Positions 55,629-63,997 of a DNA stretch of 64,000 bases are shown here, one piece after another. The stretch is from assembly GCA_944325005.1 (NCBI GenBank), contig CALUYO010000002.1:162171-226170 (forward strand). Direction: 5' to 3'. This stretch comes from Candidatus Gastranaerophilales bacterium. Its GTDB lineage: Bacteria > Cyanobacteriota > Vampirovibrionia > Gastranaerophilales > Gastranaerophilaceae. Below the pieces are notes generated by a model. The model did not search any database and was not told where the DNA came from. It saw only the letters and a list, made by a program, of their open reading frames with translations. The position numbers and the translations under genes are program-made. How positions within the stretch are numbered: the stretch's first letter is position 1; the number at the start of each line of letters is the position of its first letter.

Positions 55629-55858
55629 CTTTAATTATACAACTATCTCCTCATCCCCGTAATAATTCTTTTCAACTCCAATAATAAAAAAAAAATCCCT
55701 AATCTTTTTGCACTTCTTAATCTTTCCTTCGTTTTTCCTTACGAACCTTTTTACAACTATCGGATTTCAGCCATCACCTCTCTTTTTCTATTCCGATTTT
55801 CAACTATCCGGCAGCCGATCTTACTCTTTTTTTATTTCAGTCTCGCGCCCCCTCCACA
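55605..55858 (-). ncRNA. Candidate structured RNA of about 254 nt, family unknown
   Basis: The 509-bp gap between anmK and the WYL genes has no convincing protein frame. On the minus strand a promoter (TTGTCA at 55893-55888, 17 bp, TACATT at 55870-55865) and a terminator near 55605-55628 bracket a purine-rich stretch. It carries three GATAGTTG copies (plus-strand CAACTATC at 55640, 55754 and 55801), many GGA motifs, and a short CGGCTGCCG palindrome. I do not recognise RNase P, tmRNA, SRP or 6S RNA signatures. Confidence 0.4.
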
Positions 55859-55886
55859 TTCTTAAATGTAAATCTAAGTTAAATGT

Positions 55887-56050
55887 TTGACAAGTAAAGA
55901 AAAATAAAATAAAATTTACAATTGACCATGCCCCTAGAAACAATAAGGAAAAATTCAAGTTCTTAAATCTTAATGAAGAAATTTTAATGAAATTAAGTAA
56001 AAATCAAAAAATTTTTAATTGACAATTAATTATCAGTGTAAAATATCAAT
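55887..56050 (+). promoter_or_regulatory. AT-rich promoter region upstream of the WYL genes
   Basis: TTGACA at 55887-55892 has TAAAAT 17 bp downstream, and a second TTGACA at 56019-56024 has weaker -10 candidates (TAAAAT 14 bp away, AATATC 17 bp away). Either could drive the regulator pair at 56100; which one is used is unclear. Confidence 0.35.
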
Positions 56051-56099
56051 TCTGTACATGCCCTGAATTTTATAGTAAAATAAGCATGGGGAGAGTATA

Positions 56100-57044
56100 A
56101 TGAAAGAATTTATTAAAAATCAAAAAGTAACATATAATCTAATGTCATTCACAGGTTACAAAGCACTGTTGCTTTTTCAACTCTTAACAGATGGTCCTAA
56201 ATCTTACGAATATATTTGTGAATATTTTTACAATCATCCTTACCTGAGAGAAAAAATTTCTATAGACACGCTTAGGGTTTATATAAATTCTTTAAAACGC
56301 ATAGGCTGCGAAGTAAAAAGAACAAGGGGAGACGATAAAATTTCGAGATACATGATTACTGCCCACCCGTTTGAATTAAAGCTCACCCCTGAACAAATAC
56401 AAAGCGTTATCAAAGTATACAAAAGTATTGTTAAAAATATGGATATCAAAGAACTTTTAGCTATGGAGAAATTCTTTGAAAAAATAGGTACTTATATCAA
56501 AAACGAAGATTTTATAAATGATATAAGAAAAATTTCAATGCTAAGGGACGTTGATAAACAGCTTCTTACCGAGTTAATAGACTGTTGCGACAAAAAAGAA
56601 CAAATTGTAATTTTATATAACTCTCCTAATTCAGGCGAAAAAAATATTGAATTAATTGCAGACAAAGTAGATGTGTCTAACGGAAAAATTTATCTTTACG
56701 GTCTGGGCTTTGAATATAACCAATACGGAAGTTTTCTTTTAAGCAGAATAAAAAAAATCTCCGAAATCAAACTGAATAAAACTATCCCTGAAAACCTTAA
56801 AGAATTTAAAATAGTATATGAACTTGAATGTGAGCCTGAAAAAATTCAGCTGGGTGAGAATGAAAAATTTGTTAAAACATTTGATAATAAAGCTATAATA
56901 GAAATGAATACATCAAATGAATTTTTGGCACGGCAGAAATTACTGGAATACGGGCCTTTATGTAAGGTACTTGAACCTGAGAATTTCAAAAACGATTTTA
57001 TTATACTCTTAAACGATATGAAAGCGGGGTATTATTGTGGCTAA
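56100..57044 (+). CDS. WYL-domain transcriptional regulator (first of pair)
   Basis: A 314-residue protein. The N-terminal region (FTGYKALLLFQLLTDGPKSY, SIDTLRVYINSLKRIGCEVK) is a winged helix-turn-helix. The C-terminal part is a WYL-type ligand-sensing domain with FLLSRIKKISEIKL and the C-terminal extension KLLEYGPLCKVLEP. The canonical Trp-Tyr-Leu triplet is not conserved (YLYGLGF). GGGGAGA precedes the ATG. It overlaps the next gene by 8 nt and is its paralogue. Confidence 0.82.
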   Translation: MKEFIKNQKVTYNLMSFTGYKALLLFQLLTDGPKSYEYICEYFYNHPYLREKISIDTLRVYINSLKRIGCEVKRTRGDDKISRYMITAHPFELKLTPEQIQSVIKVYKSIVKNMDIKELLAMEKFFEKIGTYIKNEDFINDIRKISMLRDVDKQLLTELIDCCDKKEQIVILYNSPNSGEKNIELIADKVDVSNGKIYLYGLGFEYNQYGSFLLSRIKKISEIKLNKTIPENLKEFKIVYELECEPEKIQLGENEKFVKTFDNKAIIEMNTSNEFLARQKLLEYGPLCKVLEPENFKNDFIILLNDMKAGYYCG

Positions 57045-57963
57045 AAAATTAACAGAAAAATACAATGATTCCTGTGTGAAATTATTTGAATTTATAAAAA
57101 TGCTTTATGAAGGAGAAGTTGAATTTAAAAAAGTTATCGACCATTTTTCCGACGGGAACTATGACGGAACCTCAAATACACATGTTACGCTTAATAAATA
57201 CCTTAATGCCATGAAAATATTTGGTATCAAAGTCAAAAAGATTAAGGGTAAGTACCATATGTTCAGTTCTCTTTACAAGATAAAACTGGATCTTGATGAT
57301 TTGAAAAGTATACATATTTTGAAAGAAGCATGCACTGTTCTGCCTGAGGGTAAAAATAAAACAAACTTTGAAGCCTTCATAAGAAATCTTGAAGTTAGGT
57401 ATGATGAAGCTGCTCAGAGTCTTGAACAAATTATCGATAATACTCAAAACCTTCATCTTGCCTTTTACCACTCTGAAATGGTTGAACAGGTGAAACAATG
57501 TGAAAAATTCTGTCAGGATAAACAAAAATTAGAAATTATATTCACAAACGACAAGGGCGAAGAAATAAACCTTCTATGTTCACCGCTTGAACAAATTTAC
57601 CAGAAAAGAAAAATTTGTTTAAAGGTTATGGGCAACAACGGAAGCAGAGTATATGAAATACCGATTGAAAATATAAAATCAATAAAACAATTACCGGTTT
57701 CGTCTTCTTCACAATCTATACCTACTACAGTTGTTTATAGAATTAAAAACCGCCTTGCAAGAAATTATAAATTAAGAGATTGGGAAAGGCTGGATAAAAT
57801 AGAAGCAGACGGAAGCCATGTAATTGTAAATAAAAATGAAGACCTAAACCTTTTAATAAAAAGACTTATGCGATACGGTACAGAATGCGAAATTTGTTCT
57901 CCTAAATTTTTGAAAGAAGAAATGATTGAAAGAATAAACAAAACACTTGAAAATTACCAATAA
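57037..57963 (+). CDS. WYL-domain transcriptional regulator (second of pair)
   Basis: A 308-residue paralogue of the preceding protein, starting inside its end at a GTG. The N-terminal helix-turn-helix region includes NTHVTLNKYLNAMKIFGIKV. The WYL-like region includes YHSEMVEQ, LEIIFTNDKGEEINLLCSP and IENIKSIKQL, then the C-terminal LLIKRLMRYGTECEICSPKF. Such pairs recall PafBC of actinobacteria, which act as a heterodimer. dnaE starts 54 bp downstream. Confidence 0.82.
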   Translation: MAKKLTEKYNDSCVKLFEFIKMLYEGEVEFKKVIDHFSDGNYDGTSNTHVTLNKYLNAMKIFGIKVKKIKGKYHMFSSLYKIKLDLDDLKSIHILKEACTVLPEGKNKTNFEAFIRNLEVRYDEAAQSLEQIIDNTQNLHLAFYHSEMVEQVKQCEKFCQDKQKLEIIFTNDKGEEINLLCSPLEQIYQKRKICLKVMGNNGSRVYEIPIENIKSIKQLPVSSSSQSIPTTVVYRIKNRLARNYKLRDWERLDKIEADGSHVIVNKNEDLNLLIKRLMRYGTECEICSPKFLKEEMIERINKTLENYQ

Positions 57964-58003
57964 ATATTCTTTAACATTCAAACCTTTTAAAATTTAACTG
58001 TGA

Positions 58004-58009
58004 TAAAAT
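58004..58009 (+). promoter_or_regulatory. -10 box immediately before dnaE
   Basis: TAAAAT preceded by TGA is followed by seven bases and the ATG at 58017, again a leaderless arrangement. The -35 region is weak. Confidence 0.4.
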
Positions 58010-58016
58010 TTTAATT

Positions 58017-61000
58017 ATGGACAAAGATACACAATTCGTACCGCTTCACCTGCACAGTGAATTTTCACTGCTTGACGGCGCTATAAAACTAAAAGACCTT
58101 TGTAATTTCGCAAAGGAAAATAACATGCCTGCAGTTGCCATAACCGATCACGGTGTAATGTACGGCGCTCTGGATTTATATTTAGAAGCAAAAGAAGCGG
58201 GGATTAAACCTATTATCGGCTGTGAATTCTATGTTCACAACGGCGATATCTCTGAACGCGATCCAAATAACAACCCAAGATATCACCTTATACTTCTTGC
58301 AAAAAATAACGAAGGCTACATGAACCTTGTAAAACTTGCATCAGACGCTGCCTGCAAAGGTTTTTACATGAAGCCGAGAATAAATTTTGAACTGCTTAAA
58401 GAACATCACGAAGGAATTATATGCTGCTCTGCATGCTTAGGCGGAGAAGTTTTGCAAAATCTCTTACAAGGAGACTACGAAGAAGCTAAAGCTGTTGCTA
58501 AAAGATACAAAGATCTGTTTGGCGATGACTATTATATTGAACTTCAGGATCACGGTCTGGAAGATCAAAAAAGAACTAATCCGGATCTAATAAAAATTGC
58601 AAAAGAACTCGGCATTAAAATGATTATAACTAATGACTCTCATTATTTGAGAAAAGAAGATGCCGACTGGCATGACACACTTCTCTGCATGCAGACTCAG
58701 TCAATGAAAGATGAAGAAAACCGCTTTCATTTTCCGAATAACGAATTTTATGTCAAAACAGTTTCAGAAATGCGTGATGCTTTTAAATGGATGGATTCTG
58801 AAACCTTTGACGAATGCATAAAAAATACTGTAGATATCGCTGAACAATGTCATGTAACAATTAAATGGGAAGCACCGCTGCCAGATTTTCCAGTGCCTCC
58901 AAATCACACGACAGATTCATACCTTGAGGAACTTGTACAACAGGGGTTAAAAAGAAAATACGGAGAAGAAAATATTACACCCGAACTAAAAGAGCGTGTT
59001 CAATATGAATTAAGTATTATTGAAAAAATGGGATTTTCCGCATACTTCTTAATAACATGGGATTTTATACATTACGCAAAAACGCATGATATTCCTGTTG
59101 GTCCGGGCAGAGGCTCTGCCGCTGGCTCAGTAGTTGCATATGCATTAGATATCACAGACCTTGACCCCATACGCCATCATCTGTTGTTCGAAAGATTTTT
59201 GAATCCGGAACGTTTCAGCATGCCTGATATTGATACGGACTTTTGTATTGAAAAACGCGGAGAAGTTATCGACTACGTTGTAAAAAAATACGGAGAAGAC
59301 AAAGTTTGCCAGATTATTACATTCAATACACTTGCTGCACGCAACGCATTCAAAAGTGTTGCAAGAGTATTCGGAATGGAATATGCAAAGAGCAACAAAA
59401 CAGCATCTTTAATTGAAGATACAATTGAAGGATCAATGATTGAAGGCTCTGAACTTAAAAATTTATATGATACCGACCCTGAAATTAAACGCGTAATTGA
59501 TACCGCCAAATGTGTAGAGGGTGTAAAGTGCGGTATAGGCATGCACGCTGCAGGAGTAATCATTTCATATAAACCACTTGACCAGATTGTACCTGTCCAG
59601 CCCTCAAAAGATGGTATTATCATAACTCAATACCACAGAGAAATTTTAGAGAAGATGAAGCTTCTGAAAATGGACTTTTTAGGACTTCGAAACCTAACAA
59701 TGATACACAAAACCTGCAAGCTTGTAAAAATGGGGCAAGGAATTGATGTTGATATTAACCACATCCCGCTTGATGATAAACCGACATATGACATGCTCGT
59801 ACGCGGCGAAACCGTCGGAGTTTTCCAGCTGGAATCTTCTGGTATGACAAATCTTGTAAAAAAATTAAAACCAGACGTATTTGAAGATTTAGGCGCTTTA
59901 GTTGCATTATTCAGACCCGGTCCTCTAGGGTCAGGTATGGTTGATGATTTCGTGGAAAGAAAACACGGACGTCAGGCAATCACTTATGCCCACCCGAGAC
60001 TTGAACCTATCCTGAAAGACACATATGGAACCATGGTTTATCAGGAACAGATTATGCAAATCTTCCAGATAATGGCAGATTACTCGCTCGGTCAAGCCGA
60101 TCAGGTACGCCGTATGATGGGACACAAGGACCCTGTTGCAATGGCTGCCCAAAAAGGCAAACTCGTTGAAGGCTCCGCAAAGTACGGCATGAAAAAAGAA
60201 GAAGCAGAAGATTTGTTTGAAAAAATCGAAAACTTTGCTCAATACTGTTTTAACCGTGCCCATTCATCTGCTTACGCATTTGTAGCTTACCAGACTGCAT
60301 ATTTAAAATGCCACTATCCTGTTGAATATTTATCTGCACTTCTTTCAAGTGTTGCCGGAGATCAGGATAAAACACAGGCTTATATTGAGGAAGCTTTAAA
60401 ATATGGAATAAAAGTTCTTCCTCCGGATATTAACAAATCTTATCTTGAATACGCACCAGACGGACACAACATTCGTTTCGGACTCGCATCAATCAAACAG
60501 GTCGGAGAAGGGGTTATTGAAGAAATTATTAAAGAACGTGAAGCAAACGGCGACTTTAAATCTATTTATGATTATATAAAACGACTTGACACCAAATGTT
60601 CAAATAAAAAAACTCTTGAAGGGCTGATTAAAGCCGGCGCATTCGCATCAATTGAAAAAAGCCGCAAACAGCTCTGGGATAATATTGAATATATAACTTC
60701 TACGGCTTCAAAAGAATCGAAAGCAAAAGAATCAGGTCAGGGAAGCCTATTTGATATGCTTGGTGACACAGCCGAAGTTGATGATGCAAAATTTAAACTC
60801 GCCGGGTCTGATGAAGAGTATGACGCAAGAACTCTGCAAAATTTTGAAAAAGAGTTTCTGGGCTTTTATGTAACAAGCCATCCCTTATCTACTATTAGGG
60901 ATAAATTGCCGTTTTTAATGACACATAAAATCTCTGAAATTCCTGAATTACCAAACGACAAAATCGTTACAATATGCGGGCTTGTAACGACAATGCGGCA

Positions 61001-61493
61001 AATTCCAACAAAAAAAGACCCGACAAAATTTATAAGATTTCTAACTATAGAAGATTTATCCGGCAAAATTGAAGTTATAGCATTTAACGGGAAAATTGCA
61101 GAATACGGAGATTTTCTCCAGAGCGAACAGCGAGTAATTATTTCAGGCAAAGTAAACCGCAGATCTGATGATGAACCGCCTTCTATAATAGTAGAAACCG
61201 TAAAAACCGTTGACAATTCAAATATATTTACAATAACTTTACTTGATGATTTCAAATTTGAAGAAGTGGTACTTCTAAAAAATATTTTATGCCAGCATTC
61301 AGGGTCTGATCCTGTCATGTTTAAGCTTAAAGATTTTGATGATGATGTAAAAATCCTTGCAGCATCAATTTTTTGGGTTGAAAGTTCAAATGACCTTGTA
61401 AATCATTTAAAAAAACAGTTTGGAAACAGACTTGAAATAGATGTGCGTTCAATGGATACAAATGAAAAAGAACAGGAAACAGTTTCCGTATAA
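58017..61493 (+). CDS. dnaE: DNA polymerase III subunit alpha
   Basis: The 1158-residue replicative polymerase. Order of domains: PHP (PLHLHSEFSLLDGAI, ITDHGVMYGALDL), then the polymerase core with GPGRGSAAGSVVAYAL, catalytic Asp residues D404 and D406 in MPDIDTDF, D553 in LKMDFLGLRNLT, then thumb and fingers, a helix-hairpin-helix, and a C-terminal OB fold (IVTICGLVTTMRQIPTKKD). The length is normal. It is encoded as one frame with no intein; the site corresponding to the cyanobacterial split-intein junction (Y743-C744 in FAQYCFNRAHS) is uninterrupted. Confidence 0.97.
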   Translation: MDKDTQFVPLHLHSEFSLLDGAIKLKDLCNFAKENNMPAVAITDHGVMYGALDLYLEAKEAGIKPIIGCEFYVHNGDISERDPNNNPRYHLILLAKNNEGYMNLVKLASDAACKGFYMKPRINFELLKEHHEGIICCSACLGGEVLQNLLQGDYEEAKAVAKRYKDLFGDDYYIELQDHGLEDQKRTNPDLIKIAKELGIKMIITNDSHYLRKEDADWHDTLLCMQTQSMKDEENRFHFPNNEFYVKTVSEMRDAFKWMDSETFDECIKNTVDIAEQCHVTIKWEAPLPDFPVPPNHTTDSYLEELVQQGLKRKYGEENITPELKERVQYELSIIEKMGFSAYFLITWDFIHYAKTHDIPVGPGRGSAAGSVVAYALDITDLDPIRHHLLFERFLNPERFSMPDIDTDFCIEKRGEVIDYVVKKYGEDKVCQIITFNTLAARNAFKSVARVFGMEYAKSNKTASLIEDTIEGSMIEGSELKNLYDTDPEIKRVIDTAKCVEGVKCGIGMHAAGVIISYKPLDQIVPVQPSKDGIIITQYHREILEKMKLLKMDFLGLRNLTMIHKTCKLVKMGQGIDVDINHIPLDDKPTYDMLVRGETVGVFQLESSGMTNLVKKLKPDVFEDLGALVALFRPGPLGSGMVDDFVERKHGRQAITYAHPRLEPILKDTYGTMVYQEQIMQIFQIMADYSLGQADQVRRMMGHKDPVAMAAQKGKLVEGSAKYGMKKEEAEDLFEKIENFAQYCFNRAHSSAYAFVAYQTAYLKCHYPVEYLSALLSSVAGDQDKTQAYIEEALKYGIKVLPPDINKSYLEYAPDGHNIRFGLASIKQVGEGVIEEIIKEREANGDFKSIYDYIKRLDTKCSNKKTLEGLIKAGAFASIEKSRKQLWDNIEYITSTASKESKAKESGQGSLFDMLGDTAEVDDAKFKLAGSDEEYDARTLQNFEKEFLGFYVTSHPLSTIRDKLPFLMTHKISEIPELPNDKIVTICGLVTTMRQIPTKKDPTKFIRFLTIEDLSGKIEVIAFNGKIAEYGDFLQSEQRVIISGKVNRRSDDEPPSIIVETVKTVDNSNIFTITLLDDFKFEEVVLLKNILCQHSGSDPVMFKLKDFDDDVKILAASIFWVESSNDLVNHLKKQFGNRLEIDVRSMDTNEKEQETVSV

Positions 61494-61552
61494 AATAATA
61501 AAAAATACTTGCAAAAAAAATTTGTTCATGTAATAATAAAAAAGTACTCGAT

Positions 61553-61627
61553 GCGGGGGTAATTCAGTGGTAGAATGCCTCCTTGCCAAGGAGGATGTCG
61601 CGAGTTCGAGCCTCGTCTCCCGCTCCA
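61553..61627 (+). tRNA. tRNA-Gly (GCC)
   Basis: Complete cloverleaf: acceptor GCGGGGG with CTCCCGC (one G-T pair), anticodon loop TTGCCAA, T-loop TTCGAGC, discriminator T and an encoded CCA (61625-61627). Confidence 0.97.
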
Positions 61628-61628
61628 T

Positions 61629-61655
61629 AAAAACCAGCACCTAAGGCTGGTTTTT
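61629..61655 (+). terminator. Rho-independent terminator after tRNA-Gly (GCC)
   Basis: A 10-bp stem AAAAACCAGC with GCTGGTTTTT and a 7-nt loop follows the tRNA by two bases. Confidence 0.9.
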
Positions 61656-61675
61656 ATTTTATAAAATCAAAATTT

Positions 61676-61747
61676 GCGGAAGTAATTCAGTGGTAGAATG
61701 CAACCTTCCCAAGGTTGACGTCGCGGGTTCGAGTCCCGTCTTCCGCT
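61676..61747 (+). tRNA. tRNA-Gly (CCC)
   Basis: Acceptor GCGGAAG pairs with CTTCCGC, anticodon loop TTCCCAA, T-loop TTCGAGT, discriminator T. The CCA end is not encoded, unlike in the neighbouring Gly tRNA. Confidence 0.96.
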
Positions 61748-61766
61748 TTTTTCCAGAGGGGATTAT

Positions 61767-63371
61767 ATGAAAAAAGAGCGGATAGTATTAATACTGGTTG
61801 TAGTGCTTGCCTTTATTTTAAGAATTTTATTTATAGATAAACCTGCAGGTTTCTGGCATAACGAAATGGTGATGTACAATCAAACTGTTGCCGGAGGCCC
61901 TCTCGATATTATTAAAGCCGCTGTTGATGCTGATGTGCACTTTCCGCTATATCAACTTATGCTTGCGGTTTGGATAAAAATTTTCGGAAATGGTGATATT
62001 ACTATCAGATTATTTTCAGTCCTTGCAGGTGTTTTAACAACTGTAGCGGCATTTTTTACAGGAAAAGAACTAAAAGACGAAAGAACCGGAAATATATTTG
62101 CGTTTTTATCTGCAATTAATGCAACTCTTATATTCTATTCCCAAGAAGTAAAATTTTACATATTTTTGTCATTATTTGTAACAGTATCAATGTTTTTTAT
62201 TATAAGAATACTAAAGAAAAATTCTATAAAAGATCATATTGGTTATGTTATTATAAACACCGCAATAGTTTATACATTTACCATAGGTATTCTATACGTT
62301 ATTGCACAGGGAATTTCAATACTTACTTATATTTTATGGAAAAAGCGTAATTTATTAAAAAACTTTTTGATATCAAATATAATATTAATAGGAGTAATAT
62401 CTCCGTTTACAATATATATTCTGACACATATGGGTAAATATGAAGGTGCAAACTGGATATTTACCAGTAACATTTTCACGGCATTTGTACTTATCCAAAA
62501 CTATTTTTCTCCATATTTGATAGGCGTTTATAATAATCCACAAATTTATATTCCGACATTAGGCTTATTACAAATCATATTCATATATATTCCCGTTGCA
62601 ATTTCATTTTACGGGATTTACAGGGCCGTAAAGGATAATAAAAAATATTACTTTCTTCTTGCAATTCCTGTATTATTTTTGCTGTTTGAAACAATCCTGT
62701 GTATGAACAGCGGTCTGAGAATGCTGACAAGATATACAATATTAGCAGTAACTCCATTCCTTCTTCTTGTAAGTCTGGGCTTAAATGACCTCAAATCAAA
62801 AGCCTTAAAAGCCTTCATAGCTTATCTTTTGATAATCAATATTTTTTATCTGATATCATCTCCGATAAGTGCAGTAAGAGGCTATAGAGAACTTGGAGAA
62901 CGCCCCGCCGCAATTGTTTTGAATAACAATAAAATTAATGACAATGATACTATAGTACTTGCTCTGAGAAAAAATGATTTTGATAAATATTTAAACTTTA
63001 ACGGACGAAAATTTAGTTTACTGCAAGATTTTGTTCATGAGCCATATTCCATGAATATTAATCAAAGCAATAATTATGATAAATATAAAAATTATGTTTT
63101 AAATAATGAAATTATCAACGCAGATTTTGAAAAAGATTTTGTAACACGTGTTATAAAACCAATGCAGAAACAATCAAAACTTTTTTATATCTGGGATGAA
63201 AATTATAATGCCTACCCGATCAAATCATACGAAGAATACAAAAAAATTCCCGTGATGACCGGAAGCTTATCAAGAATGAATGCAGAAGCTTTTATGCTTT
63301 GCCAGAAATATTTAAAGATAAAAGAAGGAATAAAGTTACAATACTACAGAATTTTTATATTTGAAAAATAA
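61767..63371 (+). CDS. Polytopic glycosyltransferase-like membrane protein (GT-C / GT39-like)
   Basis: A 534-residue membrane protein with about ten helices in the first 370 residues and a soluble C-terminal part. The first periplasmic loop has FIDKPAGFWHNEMVMYNQ, where GT-C enzymes such as ArnT and PMT carry an acidic DE-type motif; only N-E is present here. RLFSVLAGVLTTVAAFFTGK is typical of the family. It probably transfers a sugar from a lipid carrier, but donor and acceptor are unknown. A GAGGGG site precedes the ATG, 19 bp after tRNA-Gly (CCC). Confidence 0.78.
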   Translation: MKKERIVLILVVVLAFILRILFIDKPAGFWHNEMVMYNQTVAGGPLDIIKAAVDADVHFPLYQLMLAVWIKIFGNGDITIRLFSVLAGVLTTVAAFFTGKELKDERTGNIFAFLSAINATLIFYSQEVKFYIFLSLFVTVSMFFIIRILKKNSIKDHIGYVIINTAIVYTFTIGILYVIAQGISILTYILWKKRNLLKNFLISNIILIGVISPFTIYILTHMGKYEGANWIFTSNIFTAFVLIQNYFSPYLIGVYNNPQIYIPTLGLLQIIFIYIPVAISFYGIYRAVKDNKKYYFLLAIPVLFLLFETILCMNSGLRMLTRYTILAVTPFLLLVSLGLNDLKSKALKAFIAYLLIINIFYLISSPISAVRGYRELGERPAAIVLNNNKINDNDTIVLALRKNDFDKYLNFNGRKFSLLQDFVHEPYSMNINQSNNYDKYKNYVLNNEIINADFEKDFVTRVIKPMQKQSKLFYIWDENYNAYPIKSYEEYKKIPVMTGSLSRMNAEAFMLCQKYLKIKEGIKLQYYRIFIFEK

Positions 63372-63373
63372 AT

Positions 63374-63715
63374 TTACCATTTTTTAAATATAAAAAAAGC
63401 AGCTAAAATAATAAAAATAAACCCTACAAGATAATTCCATCTAAACTCTTCCTTCAAATATAAGACAGAAAAAAAGCTGAATACGACAAGTGTTATAACT
63501 TCCTGAATTGTTTTTAGTTGGGCTGCAGAATATACATAACTTCCAATTCTGTTTGCCGGAACCTGAAAACAGTATTCAAAAAATGCTATCCCCCAGCTGA
63601 TTAATACAACAGCCCAAAGAGCAGTTGATTTATGTTTTAAATGGCCGTACCAGGCAAAAGTCATAAATATATTAGAAATTGTTAAAAGTAAAATTGGAGT
63701 AAAATATCTTGTCAT
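63374..63715 (-). CDS. DMT-like small membrane protein (DUF486)
   Basis: A 113-residue four-helix membrane protein from the ATG at 63715 (AAAGG upstream). It shows NIFMTFAWYGHLKHKSTALW, SWGIAFFEYCFQVPANRIGS and AAQLKTIQEVITLVVFSFF, the hallmark of DUF486/COG3169, a relative of small multidrug-resistance-type transporters. Substrate unknown. A longer in-frame start at 63886 reads across the tRNA-Thr gene and is not credible. Confidence 0.88.
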   Translation of the reverse strand: MTRYFTPILLLTISNIFMTFAWYGHLKHKSTALWAVVLISWGIAFFEYCFQVPANRIGSYVYSAAQLKTIQEVITLVVFSFFSVLYLKEEFRWNYLVGFIFIILAAFFIFKKW

Positions 63716-63813
63716 AAATTTAAACCTTTCAAAACTAAAATAATTATACAATAAATACACAAAGATAGTATTGACAATTAAATATTTTCTTAATAGAATA
63801 GTACATGTGACTT

Positions 63814-63885
63814 GCCGACTTGGCTCAATGGTAGAGCAACGGTTTTGTAAACCGTAGGTTGTAGGTTCGATTCCTATAGTCGGCA
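63814..63885 (+). tRNA. tRNA-Thr (UGU)
   Basis: Acceptor GCCGACT pairs with AGTCGGC, anticodon loop TTTGTAA, T-loop TTCGATT, discriminator A. CCA not encoded. Confidence 0.96.
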
Positions 63886-63925
63886 TTTTTATTGAAAAAT
63901 GAATAGTCTTTTATATAATATTTGA

Positions 63926-63997
63926 GCCTTTGTGGCGCAGGGGTAGCGCACTCCCTTGGTAAGGGAGAGGCCACGGGTTCAAATCCCGTCAAAGGCA
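63926..63997 (+). tRNA. tRNA-Thr (GGU)
   Basis: Acceptor GCCTTTG pairs with CAAAGGC, anticodon loop TTGGTAA, T-loop TTCAAAT, discriminator A. CCA not encoded. It lies 40 bp after the other Thr tRNA and may share its transcript. Confidence 0.96.

Noticed and set aside
55708..55890. Plus-strand 60-residue frame in the anmK-WYL gap
   Set aside because: Phe/Ser-rich, no ribosome site, unlike neighbouring proteins; it lies opposite the RNA candidate.
61449..61640. Minus-strand frame containing RETRLELATSSLARR
   Set aside because: It is the reverse of tRNA-Gly (GCC) and the end of dnaE, a well-known kind of spurious protein call.
63716..63886. N-terminal extension of the DUF486 gene (MPTIGIEPTTYGLQ)
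   Set aside because: It reads antisense through tRNA-Thr (UGU); the ATG at 63715 has a ribosome site and gives the normal family length.
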